Below are positions 32,374 through 38,823 of a DNA stretch of 44,452 nucleotides, in pieces (the stretch's first letter is position 1; each line of letters opens with the position of its first letter). The DNA comes from a virus: positions 1 to 44,452 of the IMG/VR virus record IMGVR_UViG_3300047185_000031; one strand, written 5' to 3'. Under the pieces are notes generated by a model, which was given only the letters and a program-made list of their open reading frames with translations, did no database searches and had not been told where the DNA came from. The position numbers were made by a program, and so were the translations under genes.

Positions 32374-32558
32374 GGATTCACCACTGGTTCTTGGCTAATT
32401 TTTTGCCCTACTGCTATTCCAAACAGACCTGAAAGGGCATTACTGGCGATCTCTTTAGCATCTATCCCAAGCATATAGACGGAATAGACTACAATGACAA
32501 GCACTGCAAAGATCACCAAATTCTTGTCATTCCCAAATATTAGAGTTACCGTCCTCAT
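32370..32558 (-). CDS. Small single-helix membrane protein, possible holin
   Basis: The start at 32558 (MRTVTLIFGNDKNLVIF) follows AAAGGAGGTGAGAGC; a longer frame from 32597 is unlikely. The product is 62 residues with one transmembrane helix (NLVIFAVLVIVVYSVYMLG) and a second weak hydrophobic part (ALSGLFGIAVGQ). Its place between the exported protein and phosphoesterase, near the endolysin, makes it a holin candidate. Not proven. Confidence 0.6.
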   Translation of the reverse strand: MRTVTLIFGNDKNLVIFAVLVIVVYSVYMLGIDAKEIASNALSGLFGIAVGQKISQEPVVNP

Positions 32559-32575
32559 GCTCTCACCTCCTTTCT

Positions 32576-33286
32576 TTAGAAGCCTACTTCCTTCCATCCA
32601 TTAATAGTTCCGGTTATCGTCATCGTATGCCTTCCCTGTGGGATATACAGGTCAGAAATGTTTGGGCTTGGGGCTGACTGGCTCCTCACACGCAAGCTCA
32701 CACTGTAAGTCCCTGTACCGAGAATCTTCCCAAAAATGGGATCGGTCGGAAATACCCTCCCATCAGGAAATGTCCAAGCGAACTGAGCATCCGTCTCGTT
32801 TGTCGTGCCAACCACCTGAATTAATAGGGCCGGCGTATCTGCGGGGATGCAAACGTGTAGAGTCCCTGGCCCTGCTGACTCTCTTGCTATGGGCTTGTCA
32901 GTATCACCCGACTGACAAGCCGCAATTGATTGAGCAAAAGTGATAGTAGCGGTAAGGTTTGAAGTGACGTTTGTGATCGTCCAGGTACTACCTGACAAAC
33001 TACCTATAGAGACCGAAGCCGCATAGCCGGAATTGATTGCAACACTGAGGGTTGCCTGACCACCGGGGGCAATTCCAGATACGCTCGTAGGTGAAACAGA
33101 ACCCCCTGCCGAATTGACAACCGAAACCGTTACGGTGTAGGTTGATGCGGGCGGTGGCGGAGGCGTTGTTGAGCAGTTCCCTTCATACACCTTGGTTCCC
33201 CTGAACCAGAACTCAAAATCTGAGGCATTGGATACGGAGACAAAAAGAAATAAGATTAAAAACATTATGGCGAAGATCTTCTTCAT
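32576..33286 (-). CDS. Exported protein with an InlB B-repeat-like domain
   Basis: A 236-residue protein starting behind AGGAGGAAAACT and overlapping the endolysin stop as ATGA. It has a signal peptide (KKIFAIMFLILFLFVSVSNA), a proline-rich linker (TTPPPPPAS), and a domain of the divergent InlB B-repeat type (TVSVVNSAGGSVSPTSVSG, then VAINSGYAASVSIG and ATITF). The C-terminal half is another beta-sandwich-like region (TFPDGRVFPTDPIFGK). It may lie on the cell surface or periplasm; a role in lysis is only inferred from position. Confidence 0.68.
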   Translation of the reverse strand: MKKIFAIMFLILFLFVSVSNASDFEFWFRGTKVYEGNCSTTPPPPPASTYTVTVSVVNSAGGSVSPTSVSGIAPGGQATLSVAINSGYAASVSIGSLSGSTWTITNVTSNLTATITFAQSIAACQSGDTDKPIARESAGPGTLHVCIPADTPALLIQVVGTTNETDAQFAWTFPDGRVFPTDPIFGKILGTGTYSVSLRVRSQSAPSPNISDLYIPQGRHTMTITGTINGWKEVGF

Positions 33287-33759
33287 AGTTTTCCTCCTAC
33301 ATCACTCCTAAAAATTCGTAAATCAAAAAGTTTCCCCGGACAACTCTTTGGGGCATAGTCCCGATGGCCGACGATAAATTGAGGCAAAATATCAAAAATC
33401 TTGCAAAGGCTCGCCACAAAGGCGACGCCTTTCCTCCACTGGTCGAACGGAACCGGGGTTTCATCAAAATTTCCAATAAAGCAGATCCCGATGGCCTCCT
33501 GATTCATCCCAATACAATGAGCGCCTTCCTGGTCGAGGTTCCGGCCTACTAAAATCTCAAATCCCCCCTCGCCCCCCTTTTCTAAAGGGGGGTTGGGGGG
33601 GCTTATCGCGCCAATTTGTTCAATTCCAAAGTGATAGCCAATATCTTTCCAGCCCATCGTCTCTTTGTGATATTTCCGGATCGCCTGCCACGAAACGGTA
33701 GCGCCGTCTTTTGTGAGGGAATGATGAAGCATGATATGTGACCATCGCCGATCAAGCAT
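33283..33759 (-). CDS. N-acetylmuramoyl-L-alanine amidase endolysin (Amidase_2)
   Basis: A 158-residue endolysin that cleaves the amide bond between MurNAc and the stem peptide. Zinc ligands are visible: H12/H13 (IMLHHS), H132 (GHRDYAP) and C140 (KSCPG); YHFGIEQIG aligns with the family core. It has no signal peptide, so release depends on a holin. Residues about 52-67 (SPPNPPLEKGGEGGFE) are encoded by a GC-rich palindromic repeat inserted in a surface loop. It is the first gene after the candidate late promoter and terminator; start behind GAGGAAAATCA. Confidence 0.9.
   Translation of the reverse strand: MLDRRWSHIMLHHSLTKDGATVSWQAIRKYHKETMGWKDIGYHFGIEQIGAISPPNPPLEKGGEGGFEILVGRNLDQEGAHCIGMNQEAIGICFIGNFDETPVPFDQWRKGVAFVASLCKIFDILPQFIVGHRDYAPKSCPGKLFDLRIFRSDVGGKL
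33562..33601 (-). repeat. CCCCCC...GGGGGG palindrome inside the endolysin gene
   Basis: C-rich and G-rich arms flank TTTTCTAAA. The element is read in frame as PPNPPLEKGGEGG. The same peptide type is familiar to me as the translation of a common interspersed repeat in several bacterial groups. Confidence 0.88.
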
Positions 33760-33813
33760 TGATTTTCCTCAAAACCCTGATGGAGTAGGCTCAAAGCCAT
33801 TCCACAGGATAAA

Positions 33814-33876
33814 TAAAAAAACCCGGCTCACTCTGTCTCGTGCCTTTCGGCACGCGCAACAGAATAAGTCGGGTTC
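33814..33876 (-). terminator. Hairpin terminator ahead of the lysis genes
   Basis: On the minus strand AACCCG pairs with CGGGTT, with inner pairs CTGT/ACAG and the stable tetraloop stem GTGCC-GAAA-GGCAC, followed by TTTTTTT. It lies between the promoter at 33926-33953 and the endolysin start, so late transcripts must read through it or be terminated. Confidence 0.85.
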
Positions 33877-33893
33877 TTCCTCGTCCTTATTCC

Positions 33894-33911
33894 CGTCCCG
33901 CCTTGGCGGGA
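33894..33911 (-). other. Second leader hairpin
   Basis: TCCCGCC-AA-GGCGGGA forms a short stable stem on the transcript just downstream of the candidate late promoter. Confidence 0.6.
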
Positions 33912-33918
33912 TTAATTT

Positions 33919-34095
33919 TTAATCTATTTTACCACAGTTTTTTGAAAAATCAATAGTTTTTTTATTGATCCAGAACCGCAAGGTCAAGGAGACAAGTTTC
34001 ACCTCCCCGTCCCGTCTCTCCTCCCTATAATCACAATAGAGACCATGCTCTTTGGTAATTTCCTCACAAATCTTTCGGGCCTCTTCGAGGGTCAT
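33919..34095 (-). CDS. Small protein, 58 residues, end of the early operon
   Basis: The ATG at 34095 follows TTGGAAGAAT. The product begins MTLEEARKICEEITKEHG and is basic and charged, ending NCGKID. It is co-directional with the early genes and follows the 128-residue gene. Its C-terminal codons overlap the candidate late promoter. No family recognised. Confidence 0.6.
   Translation of the reverse strand: MTLEEARKICEEITKEHGLYCDYREERRDGEVKLVSLTLRFWINKKTIDFSKNCGKID
33926..33953 (-). promoter_or_regulatory. Candidate late (Plys-like) sigma70 promoter
   Basis: TTGATT (33953-33948) and TAAAAT (33931-33926) on the minus strand with a 16-base spacer. The predicted start, near 33919, precedes two hairpins and a terminator before the endolysin gene. 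In Mu the Plys promoter is at the same place. Confidence 0.6.
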
Positions 34096-34105
34096 ATTCT
34101 TCCAA

Positions 34106-34147
34106 TTACTGATGACTGATCACTGATCACTGATTACTGGTTACTGG
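34106..34147. repeat. TGATCACTGAT repeat tract
   Basis: Tandem units such as CACTGATCACTGATTACTGG that overlap the last codons of the 128-residue gene (SNQ stop). The repeat has apparently reached into the coding end. Confidence 0.8.
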
Positions 34148-34520
34148 GTATTAGTGATCTTAAAAATTCTTGCGAGTGTTCTTCGGCGCGATAGATCTTT
34201 AAGTTGCCGTTTTCTAATTGGCCATTTTGTTCTCTGATCCTAAAATTCTCTTCATATAAGTTCATCTTATTTCGAAGTTCAACCGTATTGAAAATTTCAT
34301 GGAGGCCATCATAGTTTGGATTTTTTGTTCTGGCCCCCGGATTATGAGTATGGACATAGACCCTGGTCCTTAATCCTTTTGCGATCCGCGCCTGGCAGAC
34401 CACTGATCTCGAACATTTATATCGATCCATCAGCCAGGCGGTAGATTTCTGGAGTTCTTCTTTTGATGTTTCCCAGATCTTGCTTCTTTTGAATGTGCCG
34501 TTTTTGAGTCTAAGCAGCAT
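34134..34520 (-). CDS. Hypothetical basic protein, possible DNA-binding
   Basis: A 128-residue protein starting behind CGGAGAA. Residues 15-50 (KIWETSKEELQKSTAWLM, then CSRSVVCQARIAKGLR) look helical with an HTH-like turn; the following HTHNPGARTKNPNYDG is a basic loop. It lies after GemA at the position where Mu carries mor, the middle-promoter activator, but I see no convincing Mor similarity. Role unknown. Confidence 0.55.
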   Translation of the reverse strand: MLLRLKNGTFKRSKIWETSKEELQKSTAWLMDRYKCSRSVVCQARIAKGLRTRVYVHTHNPGARTKNPNYDGLHEIFNTVELRNKMNLYEENFRIREQNGQLENGNLKIYRAEEHSQEFLRSLIPSNQ

Positions 34521-34535
34521 TTCTCCGCTCCGTCA

Positions 34536-34600
34536 AGGGACACCTCCCATATTTTTATCGATTCTCACCTTTAGGGGTTAAAAATATGGGAGGTGTCCCT
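34536..34600. repeat. GGGACACCTCCC palindromic repeat at the GemA 3' end
   Basis: Nearly perfect arms AGGGACACCTCCCATATTTT and complement with a short loop. The right arm encodes the last residues (RDTSHIFNP) and stop of the GemA gene, so the gene end was built from the repeat. Confidence 0.9.
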
Positions 34601-34963
34601 GCGATTTTGCATCGCCTTGAGCCCTTCGACGCACTCATAGGCTTTTCTTCGATCTAAAAAATTTAAATCACTCACCTTGACATGTCTCCAAAGGAATTTT
34701 CTTAGATCTCTGATCTCATGATCGCCTCTATAAATTTGGTGCCAGAGATTTTTGATTTTCCAGATTATTTCATCCGATGGCGCGTAGACATCTTTATGAA
34801 AATCTCTTAATCTACGGATGAAGACCACGGCCTGGTGATTTTCCAATTCCTTTGAACTTTGAACATTGAACTCCCATTTCAGGATGTACCGGTAATCGTG
34901 CTCCTCGATGGCTTTCTCTTTTTTCATGATTTGAATGCGGGCTAAATATTTTTGATCTGGCAT
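34571..34963 (-). CDS. gemA: GemA-like regulator (Mu gp16 family, DUF1018)
   Basis: A 130-residue protein with the GemA layout: an N-terminal LARIQIMKKEKAIEEHDYR (compare KIHIAKKxLGLDDxxYR), and a C-terminal IWKIKNLWHQIYRGDHEIRD (in part) followed by FLDRRKAYECVEGLKAM. Mu GemA modulates host gene expression and DNA relaxation during lytic growth. It lies after Gam as in Mu. The last nine residues derive from a palindromic repeat. Confidence 0.82.
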   Translation of the reverse strand: MPDQKYLARIQIMKKEKAIEEHDYRYILKWEFNVQSSKELENHQAVVFIRRLRDFHKDVYAPSDEIIWKIKNLWHQIYRGDHEIRDLRKFLWRHVKVSDLNFLDRRKAYECVEGLKAMQNRRDTSHIFNP

Positions 34964-34970
34964 CTTTTCT

Positions 34971-34998
34971 CTGCCTACTGCCTACTGCCTTCTGCCCC
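34971..34998. repeat. CTGCCTACTGCCTACTGCC repeat tract
   Basis: Short-unit tract between GemA and the 88-residue gene, partly overlapping the end of the latter. Confidence 0.75.
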
Positions 34999-35241
34999 TG
35001 CCGCAAGTGCCTCCTGTATTTTTGGATCCTCCATCACCACTCCGATAAATGCACAAATATTCCAGAGGCATTCCGTATTCCAGACCGTGTCGGGTTCTGG
35101 GAAGAATGTGTACTGGCGCCATCTCGGATACCATCTGACGACACCCAGAAGATCTCCATGTTTTTTTGAGATGACATGAAAACTTTTTGTTTTCTCAGTT
35201 TCCGAATATTGTTTAAAAAGAAGATATTTGCTTGGTTTCAT
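34975..35241 (-). CDS. Hypothetical 88-residue protein
   Basis: A basic, aromatic-rich protein (LGVVRWYPRWRQYTFFPEPDT in part; CLWNICAFIGVVMED). The WYPRWRQYTFFPEP segment recalls small phage proteins of unknown function found near gam in other phages. Its final residues (AAGAEGSRQ) overlap repeat DNA. No catalytic motif and no clear ribosome site. Confidence 0.55.
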   Translation of the reverse strand: MKPSKYLLFKQYSETEKTKSFHVISKKHGDLLGVVRWYPRWRQYTFFPEPDTVWNTECLWNICAFIGVVMEDPKIQEALAAGAEGSRQ

Positions 35242-35255
35242 GGTTTCTTTTTCCC

Positions 35256-35278
35256 TTACTGATTACTGATCACTGAAT
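35256..35278. repeat. TGATTACTGATCACTGA repeat remnant
   Basis: A short tract of the TGATCACT family immediately downstream of the Gam gene. Confidence 0.75.
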
Positions 35279-35285
35279 CTTTACC

Positions 35286-35807
35286 CTACGCCGCTTTATT
35301 CAACTCCTCATCCTTCAACAGTGCATTGATTAATTTGTCAATCTCTGAATCCGTGGGTTTAATGAAAACCTCGTCGCCTGTCTCGATCACGGTAACGCCA
35401 ATCTTCTTGAGATCTGCAACCGAAAGCTGCGCCAGGGCCGTCTTTATGGGTGTTTCAGTGATCTTGATCAATGTCTCGGCCTGGTCCGGGAAATTCTTTT
35501 TAATGAGACGGATAACCTGGTCTACGTTTTCCCAGATGATCTCGCCGCGGGATTTTTGATAACCGAGACGAATCCCGTGGAAAATAAATGTCTTTGGCTT
35601 CTGGAAAAGTCCGGGTTCCTCTTCAATGGCGGCTCGCAGGACTTCATGTCTCTGGGCAACCTTCTCCACGGCTCGACGGATCGCCGGCATAAATTCTTTT
35701 TTGATCGCCGCCATTTTAGACTCCAATTCATCAAGTCCTTCTTTGAGATTGAACCTCGCATCCGCCAATTGTTTTGCCAGAATTTCGATTTCCGCTAAGG
35801 TTGCCAT
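35286..35807 (-). CDS. gam: Host-nuclease inhibitor Gam (Mu Gam-like)
   Basis: A 173-residue protein matching Mu Gam: a long N-terminal coiled coil (LADARFNLKEGLDELESKM), the central PKTFIFHGIRLGYQKSRG strand pair and a C-terminal VIRLIKKNFPDQAETLIKI followed by LKKIGVTVIETGDEVFIKP. Gam dimers resemble Ku and bind DNA ends to protect them from host exonucleases. Start behind AGGGAGGAATGAA. Confidence 0.93.
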   Translation of the reverse strand: MATLAEIEILAKQLADARFNLKEGLDELESKMAAIKKEFMPAIRRAVEKVAQRHEVLRAAIEEEPGLFQKPKTFIFHGIRLGYQKSRGEIIWENVDQVIRLIKKNFPDQAETLIKITETPIKTALAQLSVADLKKIGVTVIETGDEVFIKPTDSEIDKLINALLKDEELNKAA

Positions 35808-35834
35808 TTCATTCCTCCCTTTTTCCTAAAAAAA

Positions 35835-35900
35835 GTTATCAGTTACCGGTTATCAGTTATCAGTAAAAACTGGTCACTGATCACTGATTACTGATTACTG
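35835..35900. repeat. GTTATCAGTTACCGG / TGATCACTGAT repeat tract
   Basis: Tandem short units between the Gam and winged-helix genes, reaching into the last codons of the latter. Confidence 0.85.
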
Positions 35901-36250
35901 AATTTCAAAGACAATTGACCCAGATAGTCTTTCATCTCGATTTTTCTGAGCTTCGCCGAGACAAAGAGCGAACTCAGGCCATAGCCATCATAATATTTGC
36001 AGACCTTCTCGATTTCCTCTGCCGTAACCGCCATGAAGTAGCCCCAATGACAAGAACCGATCGGGGTCCCGTGTTGAGTGACTAAGTGTTTAACCGCATG
36101 TCTTATGGTTCTTTCACTGACCTTAAATTCTTCGAGATCACATACCTGCCTAACGAGAGATTCGCGACTGATCGCCTCGGCCTGGCCTCGGTGGCCTTCA
36201 AGAATCAAGAGGATCGATGCTTCAAGATTGTTTAAGGGTTGATCAGTCAT
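35888..36250 (-). CDS. Winged-helix DNA-binding protein
   Basis: A 120-residue protein. LEASILLILEGHRGQAEAIS, then LVRQVCDLEEFKVSERTIRH and AVKHLVTQHGTPIGSC follow the pattern of a winged-helix regulator of the type common in early regions of Mu-like phages. The start overlaps the methylase stop as ATGA. It might regulate early genes or help transposition-replication. Specific role unknown. Confidence 0.7.
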   Translation of the reverse strand: MTDQPLNNLEASILLILEGHRGQAEAISRESLVRQVCDLEEFKVSERTIRHAVKHLVTQHGTPIGSCHWGYFMAVTAEEIEKVCKYYDGYGLSSLFVSAKLRKIEMKDYLGQLSLKFSNQ

Positions 36251-37074
36251 TCCCCCACCTTTTTTTTAACGAGGATCCAATCGATCGCGTTCTCTTTCTG
36301 TGCGCCTCTGCGTTGGCTATTCTTTACATTCTGTATGGGATGCCATTCCCATTTGTTTTGCGGATATAAACCCTGGATTTCTGGGGCGCGGTAATAACTG
36401 CATACGACGGAGGCCTTGCAGTTAGACAATAGATGCGCGAGAAATACATGGTCCGCCTTCGACATTTGTCTGGAATAATAATTCTCGGTGCCGACGTACG
36501 GTGGGTCCACAAATAGGACTATGTTAGATCGCCAGCCGTAGAGTTTAATGCATTCGGAAAAATCCAAGCATTCGATCGCTGTATCCTGGAAAAAGGTCGC
36601 CAATTTTGCCAGACGCACCACCGAATTAGAATATCTCAATACTTCTTTGATTGTTTTTCGATCAGAGGTACTAATCGTGAAACCGCCTGATCTAAGTTTG
36701 CCTCCGAAAGCAAACTGGAGACGGTAAAATAGATGAAAAGCTCTTTCTGCTGGATCGTTTATATAAGAAAAACTAAATCCATTTGCGGCATATTTATTAT
36801 AGTGAGTCTCAAAAATCGATCGTGCCACCGGCGTAAGTTGGATTAATTGCAGAAACTTCGCACGATATTCATCGTTTGCAAGCACGCGAAAGAAATTCAC
36901 GAGATCTCCATCGATATCGTTATAAATCCGTTTCTGGAATCCAGAATTGAGAAGCACCGCTGCGCTTCCCCCAAAAACATCGACCAGGCAATCAGCACCG
37001 GTCGCATGAAGATAGACAGCGATCTGTTTTGCAATTCTATGTTTCCCGCCAATGTAAGGAATTGCAGAAATCAT
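36247..37074 (-). CDS. DNA N6-adenine methyltransferase, Dam/D12 class (early copy)
   Basis: A 275-residue D12-class methylase. N-terminal PYIGGKHRIAKQI (AdoMet site) and DPPY at 190-193 are intact; YNDIDGDLVNFFRV matches the class. It is in the early operon between small membrane proteins and a winged-helix gene and differs strongly from the terminal methylase at 168-935. Early expression suits protection of incoming or replicating DNA from restriction. The ribosome site GGGGAGAG is supplied by a repeat. Confidence 0.9.
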   Translation of the reverse strand: MISAIPYIGGKHRIAKQIAVYLHATGADCLVDVFGGSAAVLLNSGFQKRIYNDIDGDLVNFFRVLANDEYRAKFLQLIQLTPVARSIFETHYNKYAANGFSFSYINDPAERAFHLFYRLQFAFGGKLRSGGFTISTSDRKTIKEVLRYSNSVVRLAKLATFFQDTAIECLDFSECIKLYGWRSNIVLFVDPPYVGTENYYSRQMSKADHVFLAHLLSNCKASVVCSYYRAPEIQGLYPQNKWEWHPIQNVKNSQRRGAQKENAIDWILVKKKVGE

Positions 37075-37076
37075 TC

Positions 37077-37131
37077 TCTCCCCATCTCCCTATCTCCCCG
37101 TCTTTTCTTTTAATTCCCTCATCTCCCTATC
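37077..37131. repeat. TCTCCCTATCTCCCC repeat tract upstream of the early methylase
   Basis: Short-unit repeat whose minus strand reads GGGAGATAGGGAGATGGGGAG, shown in part, directly before the methylase ATG; it therefore serves as its ribosome site. It also overlaps the end of the 79-residue gene. Confidence 0.8.
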
Positions 37132-37358
37132 GTCTTTTTAGGAGACGGTCCCTCGAGTACCGTCATTCTTCCGTGCAGGTCTTTGACGCTCGCATCATTT
37201 TTCAGCGTGATCTCTCTCGTATCGTCCTTTTGCCGATCGCGGACAATGTAGCCGGCCTCGAAGGCAGCCAGGGATAAAATAATACAGAAGGTGATCCAGA
37301 AAAATTCTTCTCTGATCTTCTCCCAGGGAATCCTATGGTTTTTAATTTTAACGTTCAT
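37119..37358 (-). CDS. Small membrane protein
   Basis: A 79-residue protein with one transmembrane helix at about residues 20-40 (FFWITFCIILSLAAFEAGYI) and a charged C-terminal tail with a likely coiled coil (ASVKDLHGRMTVLEG). It overlaps its upstream neighbour as ATGA. Role unknown; small inner-membrane proteins in early regions often mediate exclusion. Confidence 0.6.
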   Translation of the reverse strand: MNVKIKNHRIPWEKIREEFFWITFCIILSLAAFEAGYIVRDRQKDDTREITLKNDASVKDLHGRMTVLEGPSPKKTIGR

Positions 37359-37525
37359 TTAGATTTCACCCGGAAGATCTCTTCTAATTTATTTTCCATC
37401 GGGTCAGTTATATTCCCGTATTTTTTATGGCCTTTTTCACGCGCCTCAACGAATCTCTCTTCCCACGGCGTGAGTCGATCCCAATCAAGGCCACTAATGA
37501 TCCATTTCAATCGATCTTCGGTCAT
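37355..37525 (-). CDS. Small charged protein, 56 residues
   Basis: Both ends form ATGA overlaps, with the upstream cysteine-rich gene and the downstream membrane protein gene, which supports translation. The product begins MTEDRLKWIISGLDWDRL and ends FRVKSK. It contains a WEERFVEAREKGH segment with helical character. No family recognised. Confidence 0.65.
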   Translation of the reverse strand: MTEDRLKWIISGLDWDRLTPWEERFVEAREKGHKKYGNITDPMENKLEEIFRVKSK

Positions 37526-37722
37526 CTTCTAATTCCTGCGTGCGCTAATGTGTCATAATAATTCGGACCGGCCGCCGATTTAAAATGACACTCCGGAATA
37601 GGCCCGATATAGTTTGAGCATCGCACAATTGTTGTATGTCTTTTCCAATCGAGGCACCGCGTAGCCCCCCCGGCTTTGTAAGATTTTCTCTCGCACGTAT
37701 AACACGCGATTCTTATTTCCAA
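37522..37722 (-). CDS. Small cysteine-rich protein, possible zinc binder
   Basis: A 66-residue protein with C7, C10 (ACYTCERK), C23, C35 and C45 in the core. It resembles small zinc-binding phage proteins. It overlaps its neighbours on both sides (10 bases upstream, 4 bases downstream). No function assigned. Confidence 0.55.
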   Translation of the reverse strand: MEIRIACYTCERKSYKAGGATRCLDWKRHTTIVRCSNYIGPIPECHFKSAAGPNYYDTLAHAGIRR

Positions 37723-38132
37723 AGCTCTCTCATCGAGAAAGGCCCAAAAACAATGAGACTAAAAATTACCGCTATGGCTATCACTAATGCCCCGATACAG
37801 ACCAGATCAAGAACGGTCCTCCAATTGATACAATCGATGAATTTTCTTATAAATGATTTTTTGGGTGCCTGGATGTGAACCTGCCTCAGAATAAGGGTCT
37901 CCCGTCTGAATTCTCTCACAATGTCTTCGCCAGTGGTTTTGATGGTACTATAGTTCGGATCTCGGATTTCAGAATGCGGAGTAAGATTAAGATGGTTCGG
38001 AGTTCGGAGTTCGGAGTTCGGAGTAAAATACTTTGATAATAAGGGATTCCAGGAGGCCGGATCTCTATACCCCCATTCTCTCAACCTTCGCTCATGTGTA
38101 CTATGAAAACCATTTTCATTTTTTCTCGGCAT
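37713..38132 (-). CDS. Membrane protein with a repeat-derived segment
   Basis: A 139-residue protein. Residues 35-63 (YFTPNSELRTPNHLN and on) are encoded by a TTCGGAGTT-type repeat in frame; a transmembrane helix lies at about 107-130 (VLDLVCIGALVIAIAVIFSL). The N-terminus (HERRLREWGYRDPASWNPLL) resembles a short conserved phage segment. Function unknown. Confidence 0.58.
   Translation of the reverse strand: MPRKNENGFHSTHERRLREWGYRDPASWNPLLSKYFTPNSELRTPNHLNLTPHSEIRDPNYSTIKTTGEDIVREFRRETLILRQVHIQAPKKSFIRKFIDCINWRTVLDLVCIGALVIAIAVIFSLIVFGPFSMRELWK
37996..38024 (-). repeat. TTCGGAGTT repeat inside the membrane protein gene
   Basis: Four units of GAGTTCGGAGTTCGG are read in frame as TPNSELRTPN, the same peptide as in the terminase and transposase. 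Confidence 0.88.
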
Positions 38133-38149
38133 CTTGCACCTCCTTTCTG

Positions 38150-38227
38150 AAAAGAACGAACTTAAGAAGTTAAGAAGTTATGAGGTTGGGCATTTTCTCA
38201 ACTTCATATCTTCTCATCTTCCCACCT
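38150..38227. repeat. AAGAAGTTAAGAAGTTATGAGG repeat tract
   Basis: Short-unit tract of the ATCTTC family (units shown in part) between the winged-helix and membrane protein genes, reaching into the last codons of the former. Confidence 0.8.
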
Positions 38228-38726
38228 TCGGGCTCGCGACGTAGGGCCGCTTAGGGCCGCAGTCGCGAAGTAGCCTCCACTCGACCCCCGGGCCTCCTCC
38301 TGATCTGGAGGGTTGAATGATTCCGATCTTTCGGAGCGATTTTAAATAGGACCTGGCTGAATTTTTCACTACGCCGCCAAGGACGATAAGATCGCGGAGC
38401 GTAAAGAATCCGTCGGCCTTTGTTTTGTTTCGAATAACTGACCACATCCGGTCCTGACCGGTATTTTCTTTGAACCTTGGGGCTATCCTGGCAGCCAGAT
38501 CTTTTCGGTTGGCGACCCGGTATATAATTGAATAGGTTGGGGGCAACCCGGGTCGGTGTTCTTTCTTCCGTTTTTTGATCACCTTGATTAGACTTTCCTG
38601 ACAAAAAACGACGAGAACATCATTTGAATATTTCTTAGAGATCCCCGTATCCCTGGCAATCTGATCCAGCGAAAAAAAACCAGGATACTCGAGTATGGTC
38701 GCTCCAATAGTTCTGAGATTATTCAT
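38214..38726 (-). CDS. Two-domain winged-helix DNA-binding protein
   Basis: A 170-residue protein with two winged-helix-like segments: residues 10-50 (GFFSLDQIARDTGISKKYSN, in part) and 97-145 (FTLRDLIVLGGVVKNSARSY, in part). It follows MuB in transcription order, where Mu-like phages commonly encode small DNA-binding accessories. Start behind GAAGGCAGAA. Its C-terminal end (YVASPKVGR) abuts repeat DNA. Specific role unknown. Confidence 0.65.
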   Translation of the reverse strand: MNNLRTIGATILEYPGFFSLDQIARDTGISKKYSNDVLVVFCQESLIKVIKKRKKEHRPGLPPTYSIIYRVANRKDLAARIAPRFKENTGQDRMWSVIRNKTKADGFFTLRDLIVLGGVVKNSARSYLKSLRKIGIIQPSRSGGGPGVEWRLLRDCGPKRPYVASPKVGR

Positions 38727-38738
38727 TTCTGCCTTCTC

Positions 38739-38804
38739 AGGGACACCTCCCAGATTTTTGTCGATTCATAATTTTAGAATGTTAAAAATCTGGGAAGTGT
38801 CCCT
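38739..38804. repeat. GGGACACCTCCC palindromic repeat
   Basis: Arms AGGGACACCTCCCAGATTTT and near-complement with an AT-rich loop, located between MuB and the winged-helix gene. Its left arm overlaps the ribosome-site region of the winged-helix gene. Confidence 0.88.
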
Positions 38805-38823
38805 ACGTCCCTATGCCTTCTGA

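Noticed and set aside
34134-34520. Mor middle-operon activator
   Set aside because: Position fits but the sequence lacks the recognisable Mor/C pattern.
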